From Actinomycetes bacterium (GTDB lineage Bacteria; Actinomycetota; Acidimicrobiia; Acidimicrobiales; Bog-793), in NCBI GenBank assembly GCA_021829645.1, contig JAKBPI010000009.1:1-57425 (forward strand): 57,425 nucleotides of DNA. Direction: 5' to 3'. The notes beneath the pieces are model-generated. The model was not told where the DNA came from. It saw only the letters and a list, made by a program, of their open reading frames with translations, and did not search any database. Below, piece by piece: positions 34,677 through 43,623 of this stretch. Numbering within the stretch: position 1 is the stretch's first letter; the number at the start of each line of letters is the position of its first letter. The position numbers and the translations under genes were made by a program.

Positions 34677-35858
34677 ATGCAAGAAGAAATAGATGTAGAA
34701 AAAGCCAAAAAAGCGGTTTCTGCCGTCATTGACGGATACAGCGACGAGTTGGAAGCGCTGTCGCACAAAATACACGACCTCAAAGAAGTGTCCTTCCAAG
34801 AAATACGCTCGGCAAAAGCTTGCATGGCTATTTTGGAAAAGTACGGCTTTACCATTACCTCGCCATTGGCAAACCTGGAAACCGCTTTTTGTGCCGAAAC
34901 AGGTGAAGGCGAACTGGAGTTCGGAATATTTTGTGAATATGATGCATTACCGGAAATAGGTCACGCTTGCGGTCATAACATCATTGCTGCTTCCGCCATA
35001 GGAGCTGCTTTGAGTTTGGCAGACCTGACTGAGCAACTCGGTATCAAATTAAAAGTCTTTGGCACACCTGCCGAAGAAGGCGGCGGCGGAAAAATCATCT
35101 TGCTGGAAGCAGGCGTTTTTGACAGTCTTGCTGCCGCTATGATGATCCATCCTTGGCCGGTGGAGCTGATAGAAATGCCTTGTCTGGCAGTATCTCATAT
35201 AGACGTACATTATTTTGGTCAGGCTGCACACGCTTCTGCTTTTCCGGAAAAAGGCAAAAATGCCGCCGATGCCCTGACGATAGCCCAAGTGGCCATAGGA
35301 CTTCTGCGCCAACAGAGTCGCTCCCGTGACCAGGTGCATGGAATTGTTACAAACGGAGGCGCCGCTCCCAATATCATACCCGAACACACCGTCGCCAAAT
35401 ATTACATCCGCTCCGAAACCCTGGAAAGACTCGTTGAATGGCAGGCACAAATTATCAATTGCTTTTCAGCCGGGGCTTTAGCCACCGGATGTGAAATGAA
35501 GATCGAAGAACAGAGCCCGCCGTATTCAGAAATGAAATCGGACAGGGTCCTGACGACGCTATATCGTAAAAATGCTGAGGACTTGGGAAGATGTTTTGAA
35601 TCAGAGCAAAACCAGCCGGCTGCTTCTACCGACATGGCTAATGTATCCCTCAAGATACCTGCCATACATCCGACCTTAGGGCTCGAGTGTGCCCCTGTGG
35701 TAAACCATCAGGCCGAATTCGCTGCCCAATGTATAACGCCATTGGCAGACAAAGCCATGTTGGACGGAGCAAAGGCTATGGCTCACACCGTCATTGACGC
35801 TTCCTTAATCTTTGAAACAAGACAATACCTGATTCAAAAGATACGCCAACGTTCATAA
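34677..35858 (+). CDS. M20 family metallo-amidohydrolase (AbgB/PM20D2-like)
   Basis: This is a zinc-dependent cytosolic amidase/dipeptidase of family M20. Metal-site features: EYDALPEIGHACGHNIIAASAIGAAL and the catalytic pair GTPAEEGGGGK. The dimerisation domain has YFGQAAHASAFPEKGKNAADAL and VTNGGAAPNIIPEHT. The subfamily resembles p-aminobenzoyl-glutamate hydrolase subunit B or PM20D2-type hydrolases; the real substrate is unknown. The ATG at 34677 is preceded by AGGAAAG, which decides it over a TTG 11 codons earlier. It starts 45 bases after the carboxylase gene and is probably co-transcribed with it. Confidence 0.87.
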   Translation: MQEEIDVEKAKKAVSAVIDGYSDELEALSHKIHDLKEVSFQEIRSAKACMAILEKYGFTITSPLANLETAFCAETGEGELEFGIFCEYDALPEIGHACGHNIIAASAIGAALSLADLTEQLGIKLKVFGTPAEEGGGGKIILLEAGVFDSLAAAMMIHPWPVELIEMPCLAVSHIDVHYFGQAAHASAFPEKGKNAADALTIAQVAIGLLRQQSRSRDQVHGIVTNGGAAPNIIPEHTVAKYYIRSETLERLVEWQAQIINCFSAGALATGCEMKIEEQSPPYSEMKSDRVLTTLYRKNAEDLGRCFESEQNQPAASTDMANVSLKIPAIHPTLGLECAPVVNHQAEFAAQCITPLADKAMLDGAKAMAHTVIDASLIFETRQYLIQKIRQRS

Positions 35859-35883
35859 GTCATAGCCTTTTTGCTTTTATAGG

Positions 35884-37047
35884 TCAGGCCACGTGGGCAT
35901 GCGGCATGCAGAGTTCGTCATATTCGGCAATGATGATTTCTTTGGCATCTTCACCGCAAGCCGGGCAATTGGGATCCCGACGGACCTTGAAGATTCTGCT
36001 CTCTTCAGTCAGGGCGTCATAAGCCAGTAATCTTCCCACAAGAGGTTCGCCTATTCCAAGTAGTAATTTAATTGCTTCAACAGCCTCCAGGGAACCTATC
36101 ACGCCACAGAGCACGCCTAATACACCGGCCTCAGAACACGACGGTGCCAATTCTGCCGGCGGAGGTTCCGGCACCATACATCTGTAGCAGGGACCATTGT
36201 AAGGATCAAAAGATGTTACCTGCCCCTCAAATCTGAAAATAGAGCCGTGAACAACCTTTGTTTTGGTCAAAAGGGAAGCGTCGTTAACCAGATACCTGGT
36301 CGGAAAATTGTCTGTTCCGTCAACTATTAGGTCATACTCTGCAAAAATATCCAGGATATTGTCCTGCCCTAACCTGACAGGATAAGTAATGACGTTGACA
36401 TCAGGATTCATGGACTGAATGGTTTGCTTTGCTGATTCTACTTTCTGCATACCTATTCTGTCCATATTGTGCAGTATCTGCCTTTGTAAATTGGAGGCAT
36501 CCACTACGTCCATATCCACGATACCTATCGTACCAATACCAGCTGCGGCCAAATAAAGTGCCGCCGGAGAACCCAATCCTCCTGCTCCAAGTAAAAGAAC
36601 TTTGGAATCCAGCAATTTTTGCTGGCCTTTTTCCCCTACCTCCGGCAACAAAAGGTGTCTTTGATAGCGATTGCGTTGATCTTGGGTTAGCGTCCTTGGT
36701 ACGCGCCACGGCTTGTTCTCGTCTTTCCATCTGTTGAAACCGCCTGTCAGGGAAGAAACGTCTGTATAGCCCATCTCGGATAAGGTTTTGGCGGCAAAGG
36801 CAGAGCGTACGCCTCCGGCACAGTATACGATAATGGGAGTAGACTTATCCGGTATTGCATTTTCCACGTTCAATTCCAAAAATCCTCTGGGAATATGAAT
36901 CGCATCCGTAAGCGTGCCCTGTTCGTACTCGTCAGCTTCCCGAACGTCCAGAAAAAGACTTTTCCCAAGTTTGGTAACGGCTTCCTGGGTCTGAATTTCT
37001 TTAATTTCTCGTCTTGTCGAAGTAAAAATTTCTCTAAAGCTGGGCAA
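35884..37047 (-). CDS. Rhodanese-MoeB/ThiF fusion (E1-like sulfur-carrier adenylyltransferase)
   Basis: Such proteins adenylylate the C-terminal Gly-Gly of sulfur carriers (MoaD/ThiS) and can supply sulfur. The N-terminal rhodanese domain (about 15-110) has the active loop VYCAGGVRSAFAAKTL with Cys. The E1 domain (about 120-387) has RYQRHLLLPEVG, the nucleotide loop LGAGGLGSPAALYLAAAGIG, NLQRQILH, DGTDNFPTRYLVND and two zinc Cys pairs (CYRC, CPAC). Many bacterial MoeZ and human MOCS3 have the rhodanese at the C-terminus; here the order is reversed. The start is TTG, preceded by AAAGGA. No thi or moa gene is nearby, so the pathway is not decided. Confidence 0.9.
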   Translation of the reverse strand: MPSFREIFTSTRREIKEIQTQEAVTKLGKSLFLDVREADEYEQGTLTDAIHIPRGFLELNVENAIPDKSTPIIVYCAGGVRSAFAAKTLSEMGYTDVSSLTGGFNRWKDENKPWRVPRTLTQDQRNRYQRHLLLPEVGEKGQQKLLDSKVLLLGAGGLGSPAALYLAAAGIGTIGIVDMDVVDASNLQRQILHNMDRIGMQKVESAKQTIQSMNPDVNVITYPVRLGQDNILDIFAEYDLIVDGTDNFPTRYLVNDASLLTKTKVVHGSIFRFEGQVTSFDPYNGPCYRCMVPEPPPAELAPSCSEAGVLGVLCGVIGSLEAVEAIKLLLGIGEPLVGRLLAYDALTEESRIFKVRRDPNCPACGEDAKEIIIAEYDELCMPHAHVA

Positions 37048-37246
37048 AGTATATTTCCTTTCGATACCACCGTATGGTTTATATACAGATTACATTATTT
37101 CGGGAATCTAAATGCTACCAATTTAGTCAGCATTCATACATTCACAACAATCCAATCCAAAAAGTATTCCCGGAAACCAAAAAAATCACCTATCGACATC
37201 AGGGAGAAGCCGGCAACGTTGCGACTTGTCTTACTAGACTGGCATA

Positions 37247-37855
37247 ATGGACATGAGCGACGTTATTCTCAATCGCCGTATGACACGTGACTTTTCACGG
37301 CGTAAAATCCCGTCAGAAATAGTCATGTCTGTCTGTAGACTTGCCCTGAGGGCACCGACAGCCGGCAATTGTCACGGGGTGGAATTGCTTACTATCGCAG
37401 ACGACGACTTGCTGGCAACGTTCTGGAAAGCTACCTCAGACGAGCAATGGCTAGAAAAAAATACCGATAGCGGAGTAAGAAGAGCCCCTACGGTCATCGT
37501 ACCCCTCTATTGCTCAGAAAGCTATACGCAGCGTTACGCCATGGATGACAAAGCGGGTTCCGCCCTTTACAAAAAACCAGCCGCAGATTGGAATGTCCCA
37601 TTTTGGCTTACTGATACATCGTTTGCCACGATGACTCTTCTGCTGGCGGCACAAGATCACGGACTCGGGGCTTTGTTTTTTCAATTGCACCGGCCGGAAA
37701 GAGTCTTGCTGGATGCTTTCGGAATCCCACAGGAATACAAAACAATAGGTGCCATAGCCTTAGGTTATCCAGATGAAAAAAAGAATGTATCTCCCGGCAC
37801 CACAAAAGGTCTTTCCGCTCCGAGTCATCCCCGTATCCATATCGATCACTGGTAA
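37247..37855 (+). CDS. Nitroreductase-family flavoprotein
   Basis: This is an FMN-dependent NAD(P)H oxidoreductase-like protein. The N-terminus VILNRRMTRDFSRRKIPSEIVMSVCRLALRAPTAGNCHGVEL is the family's FMN-phosphate-binding region (R-R-x-x-R, A-P-T/S-A-x-N). LLLAAQDHGLGALFF and AIALGYPDEK are the usual later motifs. The length of 202 is normal. A CATAAT box at 37243-37248 with TTGCGA 18 bases upstream overlaps the first ATG, so translation may begin at the second ATG (37253). The substrate is unknown. Confidence 0.87.
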   Translation: MDMSDVILNRRMTRDFSRRKIPSEIVMSVCRLALRAPTAGNCHGVELLTIADDDLLATFWKATSDEQWLEKNTDSGVRRAPTVIVPLYCSESYTQRYAMDDKAGSALYKKPAADWNVPFWLTDTSFATMTLLLAAQDHGLGALFFQLHRPERVLLDAFGIPQEYKTIGAIALGYPDEKKNVSPGTTKGLSAPSHPRIHIDHW

Positions 37856-37894
37856 AAACCCGTATTCAAAAAATTATGGGCAAAAAAGTATGAT

Positions 37895-40363
37895 CTAGCC
37901 GTTTACCGGCCATATGTGACGAATACTGCTTTGGTTGCGGTCAAGGAGGTCTTTGAGGGCGTCCGGAGTGAGGGGTCTGGAATACAAAAACCCCTGCCCG
38001 TAATCACACTGTTCTCTTTGCAGTTCGGTCAGCTGTGATTCGTCTTCTATACCTTCGGCAAGAGTGTCTATGCCAAGCGTCTTACCCAACTGAACCAATG
38101 TTCTGATCAGTGAATGACCTTCCGGCGAACCGGCCACTTCTTTGATAAAGCTGCCATCTATCTTGAGGGTATCGATAGGCAAGCGCCTCAGATAAGCCAA
38201 AGAAGAGTAGCCCGTGCCAAAATCGTCTATGGCTATACCTACTCCCAGCTGTTTTAGATCACGCAAACGCTTACTCATCATATCGGCGTCCCTCATCAGG
38301 ATACCTTCACTCAGGTCTAAGACCAAAAGACTCGGGTCTAACTTAGACGACCTCAGTACGGCTTTTACGTCCTGTATGATCTCTCCGGAATCCAGCTGTT
38401 GTCCTGATATATTAACCGACACAGGAACCGGATACCCCTGGTTTGCCCATGCTGCAGCCTGCCTGCAGGCGAGTTGCAGAACATAGCTTCCGATTTCGCC
38501 GACTACTCCGGTCTCTTCGGCAAAGGGGATAAAGTCTATCGGGAAGAGCACTCCGTGTTGCGGATGCCGCCAACGCACCAATGCTTCCACACCGCTGACA
38601 CTCAATGTTTTCAAGTCAAAAACTGGTTGATATTCAAGGAAAAATTCTCCGTTAGTCAGCGCAGAACGAAGCTCCATTTCGTGTGCCATACGCTCTTTCA
38701 GGGCTTGCTGCATTTCCGGCTTAAACAACTTGTATCGAGATTTACCTGACTGTTTTGCCTGATAAAGAGCTATATCTGCATCTCTCAACAGATTGTCGGC
38801 ATTATCTCTGTAGCCAATAGCAACGCCGATACTTGCCCTCACCGAGAGCATGATCTGCTCTTTTTCATCCAAAATAAAAGGTCTTGAGAGGATCCCCAAA
38901 ATTCTTTCGGCTACTTCTTCAGGACTGGCTTCCCCGGAATGGTCTTCCAGCAATACAACGAACTCATCACCACCCAGGCGACCCACCGTATCGGATGGCC
39001 TTATGGCAGCGGTAAGCCTCGATGCTACGGCGACAAGCAGTTGGTCTCCCCTTTGGTGACCCAAAGTGTCGTTTACATCCTTGAAATTGTCAAGATCGAT
39101 GAATAAAACACCCACGTCTATATCTTCACGCTTTGTGCGAGCCAAAAGCTGAGTAGCCCTGTCTATCACCAGTGCCCTATTTGGAAGACCGGTGAGGGGG
39201 TCGTGAAGAGCCAGACGCTTCAGCTCGCCTGTTCTCTCATCCACCAGTTCGTAAGCTTTTTCTCTGGTCTTGGCCAACATGCGAATCAAAATTACCAAAG
39301 CGGCGGTCAACAACAGACCGAGTAGGGTGATACCGACACCTTCCAGAATAGGGGCGATAGATGCATTTCTGGTAAAATCGACAGTCCACGTTGAATCGAC
39401 CGTTGCCGAAATACTAACAGAAAACGGACTGGGGTTTACGGAGTGGTAGTGACCTACCTCCAGTGTTTGACCGGAAGTATGCAAGTAAAGAGCTATACCC
39501 GTGTCGGGGATCGTTTTTGCTACATAGCCGAGTATTTGTGACACGGAAAATGCACTCAATACCCAGCCCGTCAGCTGTGCTTGCCTTGCGGTCACGCTAG
39601 TCGGAATGACATCTCCGCGATACACAGGAGCTACTATAAAGAATTCACCGCTATATTGTCCTATCGGAGGGACAACCACAAAACTTGCCTCATTTTCTGC
39701 TTCTGTGAGTACCCTGGGGAAAGGTGATATTTTTACCGAACTATCACAGTAATCAAAATTTGCCTCCGTGGAATATAAAGGCTTCCCGGCCACATACCCG
39801 AGCTTCATGAGACAATAAGTTGGTCTTGACCCCGATGGATAGACAGAATACGAAGACGGGAAAGGTATTTTTATACCATGAGGTGGATCGTTATACAATT
39901 GATTTGCAAAACTGTATAAATTCGCATTGGGAACTTTTACTATATACGAAAACCCCACGTTTCCTATAGACCTAGGTCCTATGCTGGTAGTGGAATACCA
40001 ATTGGCAAAAGTTCTATTGGTTATATTGGGAAACGTTGTCACCAAGGCCCGCTCGGCTTCCAGGTATCCCATATCGCTTCGAAAGGCCACCCCTATTTGA
40101 TTCTGAGCTGCTCCTGCCTGAACATAAAAACTGCTTTTCTCCTGATTCCTTACAGCACGATACCAACCGAAACCAACCAGAAGTGAGATCAGAATACCCA
40201 AAATAAGCGTTATGGCAAAAGGGGTTGTATACCAACGCTGCTTTGAGTAAGAAGAAGTAAAACTGATACCGCCGCGATGGGCAAACCTGCCAAATTTCAC
40301 GTTCTTGGTCAGAGTCGCCGGAGCAGGCATACTTGCGCTGGGATACCCCCCTCCCTTACTCAT
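37895..40363 (-). CDS. Membrane CHASE-like sensor with GGDEF and EAL domains
   Basis: This is a cyclic-di-GMP turnover protein. A membrane helix at about 50-70 (FAITLILGILISLLVGFGWY), an extracellular region of about 270 residues (CHASE-like: FPNITNRTFANWY...VGFSYIVKVPNA) and a second helix near 335-360 precede the cytoplasmic part. GGDEF: HDPLTGLPNRALV, FIDLDNFKDVNDTLGHQRGDQLL and an intact GGDEF with inhibitory RPSD five residues before it. EAL: EALVRW, VNISGQQL, DDFGTGYSSL, KIDGSFI and AEGIED are kept; the usual L-E-x-(T/S)-E reads LDLSE. Both activities look possible. The ATG follows a perfect GGAGGTTGC. It is a single-gene unit. Confidence 0.93.
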   Translation of the reverse strand: MSKGGGYPSASMPAPATLTKNVKFGRFAHRGGISFTSSYSKQRWYTTPFAITLILGILISLLVGFGWYRAVRNQEKSSFYVQAGAAQNQIGVAFRSDMGYLEAERALVTTFPNITNRTFANWYSTTSIGPRSIGNVGFSYIVKVPNANLYSFANQLYNDPPHGIKIPFPSSYSVYPSGSRPTYCLMKLGYVAGKPLYSTEANFDYCDSSVKISPFPRVLTEAENEASFVVVPPIGQYSGEFFIVAPVYRGDVIPTSVTARQAQLTGWVLSAFSVSQILGYVAKTIPDTGIALYLHTSGQTLEVGHYHSVNPSPFSVSISATVDSTWTVDFTRNASIAPILEGVGITLLGLLLTAALVILIRMLAKTREKAYELVDERTGELKRLALHDPLTGLPNRALVIDRATQLLARTKREDIDVGVLFIDLDNFKDVNDTLGHQRGDQLLVAVASRLTAAIRPSDTVGRLGGDEFVVLLEDHSGEASPEEVAERILGILSRPFILDEKEQIMLSVRASIGVAIGYRDNADNLLRDADIALYQAKQSGKSRYKLFKPEMQQALKERMAHEMELRSALTNGEFFLEYQPVFDLKTLSVSGVEALVRWRHPQHGVLFPIDFIPFAEETGVVGEIGSYVLQLACRQAAAWANQGYPVPVSVNISGQQLDSGEIIQDVKAVLRSSKLDPSLLVLDLSEGILMRDADMMSKRLRDLKQLGVGIAIDDFGTGYSSLAYLRRLPIDTLKIDGSFIKEVAGSPEGHSLIRTLVQLGKTLGIDTLAEGIEDESQLTELQREQCDYGQGFLYSRPLTPDALKDLLDRNQSSIRHIWPVNG

Positions 40364-40529
40364 GCAACCTCCAAAAAATGTGCTTTCTCACAAGCTTATA
40401 TCCTTAAATAATATCGGTAGTTTTTTAGTAAAGTTCTTTTCATCAGAAACTAACGACAACATATAGCTTTTTTTACCCCACAACGATAAAAAGAGGTAAA
40501 GTATGAAGTTCTCAAAGACGACTTATTAA

Positions 40530-40541
40530 CACTTATAAGTG
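40530..40541. promoter_or_regulatory. 12-bp palindrome upstream of the FGGY kinase
   Basis: CACTTATAAGTG is a perfect palindrome 74 bases before the kinase ATG at 40616, in the divergent region shared with the GGDEF/EAL gene. It may be an operator. A TATAGT box lies at about 40602-40607, just ahead of the chosen ATG. Confidence 0.35.
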
Positions 40542-40615
40542 AAAGCCTTTTTGTAAAAATATACCGAGTCGGTTTTTCAATGCTACCGGCTTCAAAACGT
40601 TATAGTAAGTGCAAT

Positions 40616-42082
40616 ATGGAAACGAAAACCGCAAAAGTTTTGATTGTAGACATCGGATCGGGCTCTATACGGATTTTCGTACTTGATACCAACGGAGAAA
40701 TGACCTTACGTACGAGAGAACGTCTTCATAGCCAATACTCCAAGGGTAACGAAGTATTAATTGACGTTTCCGGCTTTTCCAATATGCTGACAGAACGCAT
40801 GACGCAGATTCTCAACGACTCCGGTTATGTCGACGCTGTTGCCATAACCAACCAACGGGCCAGTACCGTCATTTACGACAATTCCCTGCGTCCTCTGCAT
40901 AGAGCAATTAGTTGGCAGGACTTTAGAACCATAGGACGTTGCATGGTTTTGGCGCAACTAAATATCAGATTAGCCCCGAACCAAAGTGCGACAAAAATTG
41001 AATTTCTGCTCGACACTCTGGACCGCAACAGAGTCGACACCAAATCTTACAAAGTCGGCACGCTTGACAATTATGTTGCCGCCATCCTATCTGGGGGAGA
41101 TCTCCATATCACCGACCTCTCCAATGCAAGTCTAAGTGGTTTAATAAAGCGCGATCTCGGCACATACGATGAGTCTATCCTGGAAGCGTTGAGGATACCG
41201 CTTGAGGTTCTTCCCGTCATCGGCGATTCCATAGGTATACTCGGCCATGCCTCCGCTCTGCCGGGATCACCCCCGATAGCGGCCATGCTTGGTGATCAAC
41301 AGGCTTCCATGATCGGACAAGGCTGCATCACAACAGGCCAGATGAAAGTCACATTTGGTACAGGTGCCATGGCAGACATCAATACAGGTACCGCTTCTCT
41401 ATACAAAGACCTGCTGGGACCCAACGGCTGCACGGAAATTGTTGCATACAAAACACCTGATGAATGTGCATACGCCATAGAGGCAATAGGGCTCTCCGCC
41501 GGATCAGCCATAGAGTGGCTATGCGGCACTTTGGGTATCGCCGATAACCCTTCTCAACTGGAAGCCATGGCAGCTTCGGTAAATGACTCCGGAGGTGTAT
41601 GCTTTGTACCGGCCCAATACGGTCTGGGCACCCCCACATGGGACTTTGGAGCCAAGGCTCTATTTAGCGGCATAGGAACAAACACGACAAAACCCGAAAT
41701 AGCAAGAGCAGTACTCGAGGGAATAGCCAACGTCGGCACAGAGCTCATAGAAGCCGCTTCTGCTGAAGCCGGCACAAGCGAGAACAGTTCTCCCATAAAA
41801 GTCGACGGCGGTATGACGACAAACCGTACTTTTTTACAATTGCTGGCCAACATGACATCCAGAGAAATACATGTTGCCAAGTACGCAGAAGCCACCTCCT
41901 ATGGAGCAGGTCTGGCAGCCCTTACGGCAATTGGCGCTTACGAGGATCTCTCCGATGCCGTTTCCGATTACCGACCGAGTCTGGTAATACCCCCTACGAA
42001 GCGCCACGACAGAAAAAGGTGGCTGGAGGCAAAAGAGAGAGCACGGAACAACGTGCCCGCATTGAGTGCAATAAAATTCTAA
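40616..42082 (+). CDS. FGGY-family carbohydrate kinase, glycerol-kinase-like
   Basis: This is an ATP-dependent sugar or polyol kinase of the FGGY family. LIVDIGSGSIRIFVLD opens the first actin-like domain. AITNQRASTVIYD, ISWQDFRT, AAMLGDQQASMIGQG and MKVTFGTGAMADINTG follow the glycerol kinase pattern closely. VDGGMTTNRTFLQLLANM and SYGAGLAALTAIG are the usual C-terminal ATP-site motifs. The ATG at 40616 is chosen since the family fold starts right after it; TATAGT a few bases upstream suggests a leaderless mRNA. A start at 40580 is possible. The substrate may be glycerol, but a related polyol cannot be excluded; no glpF or glpD is nearby. Confidence 0.83.
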   Translation: METKTAKVLIVDIGSGSIRIFVLDTNGEMTLRTRERLHSQYSKGNEVLIDVSGFSNMLTERMTQILNDSGYVDAVAITNQRASTVIYDNSLRPLHRAISWQDFRTIGRCMVLAQLNIRLAPNQSATKIEFLLDTLDRNRVDTKSYKVGTLDNYVAAILSGGDLHITDLSNASLSGLIKRDLGTYDESILEALRIPLEVLPVIGDSIGILGHASALPGSPPIAAMLGDQQASMIGQGCITTGQMKVTFGTGAMADINTGTASLYKDLLGPNGCTEIVAYKTPDECAYAIEAIGLSAGSAIEWLCGTLGIADNPSQLEAMAASVNDSGGVCFVPAQYGLGTPTWDFGAKALFSGIGTNTTKPEIARAVLEGIANVGTELIEAASAEAGTSENSSPIKVDGGMTTNRTFLQLLANMTSREIHVAKYAEATSYGAGLAALTAIGAYEDLSDAVSDYRPSLVIPPTKRHDRKRWLEAKERARNNVPALSAIKF

Positions 42083-42154
42083 TTTGTCCTATGAGAAACT
42101 CAAAAACAGCCGTTTAATAAAGCCGCCGTGCAGAGAGCGCCTTCAGCCACTTGG

Positions 42155-42652
42155 CTACTTGTAAACTTTTCTGGCATGCAGTGCCCCAGGCCCTGCCAGA
42201 CGATCCAAAAATAGCAATCCGTCCAAATGATCGATTTCATGCTGAAGTGCTCTGGCCTCAAATGCGTTCGTTTCCAGCATAACTTCTTCTCCTTTGAGAT
42301 CTATACCCACAATAGATAAATTCTCAAAACGAACCACGTCCCCGGTTAGCTCCGGAACACTCATACACCCCTCACGCGCCATCACGGGATCACTCCCCGA
42401 AAGAACTTTTGGATTGAACAACACCATTTCTCCGTGGCAAATTTGTGTTTTTTTATGTCCCGTGACATTGACAGAAAATGCCCTCAGCGGAACTCCTATT
42501 TGAGGGGCAGCCAGACCGACACAGCCCGGCGACGCATACATCGTATCCAGTAGATCCCGGGCTAAAGCTAAACAGTCGTCATCGATACTCTCTACAGCCA
42601 AGGCAGGACTTCTGTCAATTTCGCTATGCGTCACAACCCGTCTCAGAGACAC
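42155..42652 (-). CDS. def: Peptide deformylase
   Basis: The enzyme removes the N-formyl group from nascent proteins. All three motifs are present: GLAAPQIG, EGCMS (usual EGCLS) with the metal Cys, and QHEIDHLDG with the two metal His and the catalytic Glu. The length of 165 is normal. The start is GTG with AAGGA seven bases upstream. It lies 67 bases after the ACT-domain gene on the same strand and is probably the last gene of the xseA-xseB unit. Confidence 0.95.
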   Translation of the reverse strand: MSLRRVVTHSEIDRSPALAVESIDDDCLALARDLLDTMYASPGCVGLAAPQIGVPLRAFSVNVTGHKKTQICHGEMVLFNPKVLSGSDPVMAREGCMSVPELTGDVVRFENLSIVGIDLKGEEVMLETNAFEARALQHEIDHLDGLLFLDRLAGPGALHARKVYK

Positions 42653-42719
42653 TGTAAATCCTTATGGTATGGCGAGTAAAAATTATAAGAGCACATATGA
42701 ACGGTTGAAATTGACTTAT

Positions 42720-43322
42720 CTATAATACGTCGGGTGTAGCCGAAGATATATTGCATGCTACCCCCAAATCAGAAGCTACTTTATTTAGACTATCTTCTAA
42801 ATCTTTGGTCGAACTGCCTTCGGCGAGCGCAACCGTCATTACCAACACGTACGAACTGTCGATTAGACGGGTTGCCAAGTCGATAACCGAGGCACCGCTC
42901 TTGGCTATTTGCTCGGTCACCGAACTCACTATGCCGATGCGGTCGGCACCATGAACCGATACACAAAGATAATCGCTTGTATCAAAAACGTTACTTTGGA
43001 AACCACTCATAGGTGTCGACGGAGAATCATACAAGGTGACCAAAGAAATATATAGCCCTAAACGACTTGCCGTTTGACTGAGTGAGCTTTCTATCAGTTC
43101 TTTTGTGGCTTCGATATCACTTTTGGCATCACTGTCAGACGGTATAAGGTCATCGCCTGGTAAGTGGTCAATAGAAATAACCATCATAATGGAGAATTGA
43201 CCATGCAAAATAGTCATCCTGGAGTCTTCCAAGTTGCAATTTGACTCTGCCAAAGATTTGGTGACAGAAGCAACTATCCCCACTTGGTCGGGACCGTTTG
43301 CATATAGCAAATATCGCTGCAT
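42720..43322 (-). CDS. Tandem ACT-domain protein (GcvR-like)
   Basis: The protein has two ACT domains: the first begins LLYANGPDQVGIVASVTKSLAESNCNLEDSRMTILHGQFSIMMVI, the second LCVSVHGADRIGIVSSVTEQIAKSGASVIDLATRL. This layout is that of the glycine-cleavage regulator GcvR and of unassigned ACT regulators. No catalytic domain is present. It probably senses an amino acid and regulates a partner. The start codon overlaps the xseB stop in TAATG, so translation is coupled to xseB. Confidence 0.83.
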   Translation of the reverse strand: MQRYLLYANGPDQVGIVASVTKSLAESNCNLEDSRMTILHGQFSIMMVISIDHLPGDDLIPSDSDAKSDIEATKELIESSLSQTASRLGLYISLVTLYDSPSTPMSGFQSNVFDTSDYLCVSVHGADRIGIVSSVTEQIAKSGASVIDLATRLIDSSYVLVMTVALAEGSSTKDLEDSLNKVASDLGVACNISSATPDVL

Positions 43323-43597
43323 TATTCAACAATACTTTCGGATGTCGCGTCACCGGAAGGAGCCGCTTTACCGGAAAGACCGGAAAGCCTTGGCAGGATG
43401 GCTTCGACTTCACTTTTAGCCCGCATAATACGCCTATCAATTTCTTCAGCGATATCAACAGCGCGTCTAAAGCTATTTTGCAAAGAATCTATATCTATTT
43501 GCCCTGTATCTAATTGATTAATAATTTGATCCAATTCGGAAATAGCTTGCTCATACGACAATGCCTCTACGTCCATAAGACCATGATTGTCTGTCAT
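43322..43597 (-). CDS. xseB: Exodeoxyribonuclease VII small subunit
   Basis: XseB binds XseA in several copies to form exonuclease VII, which degrades single-stranded DNA. LSYEQAISELDQIINQLDTGQIDIDSLQNSFRRAVDIAEEID matches the family's helical hairpin. The length is 91, with a short variable tail. The ATG follows AAGGGA. It lies 26 bases after xseA and overlaps the ACT-domain gene by one base. Confidence 0.93.
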   Translation of the reverse strand: MTDNHGLMDVEALSYEQAISELDQIINQLDTGQIDIDSLQNSFRRAVDIAEEIDRRIMRAKSEVEAILPRLSGLSGKAAPSGDATSESIVE

Positions 43598-43623
43598 ATT
43601 TCAATTCCCTTTCATATATATAA

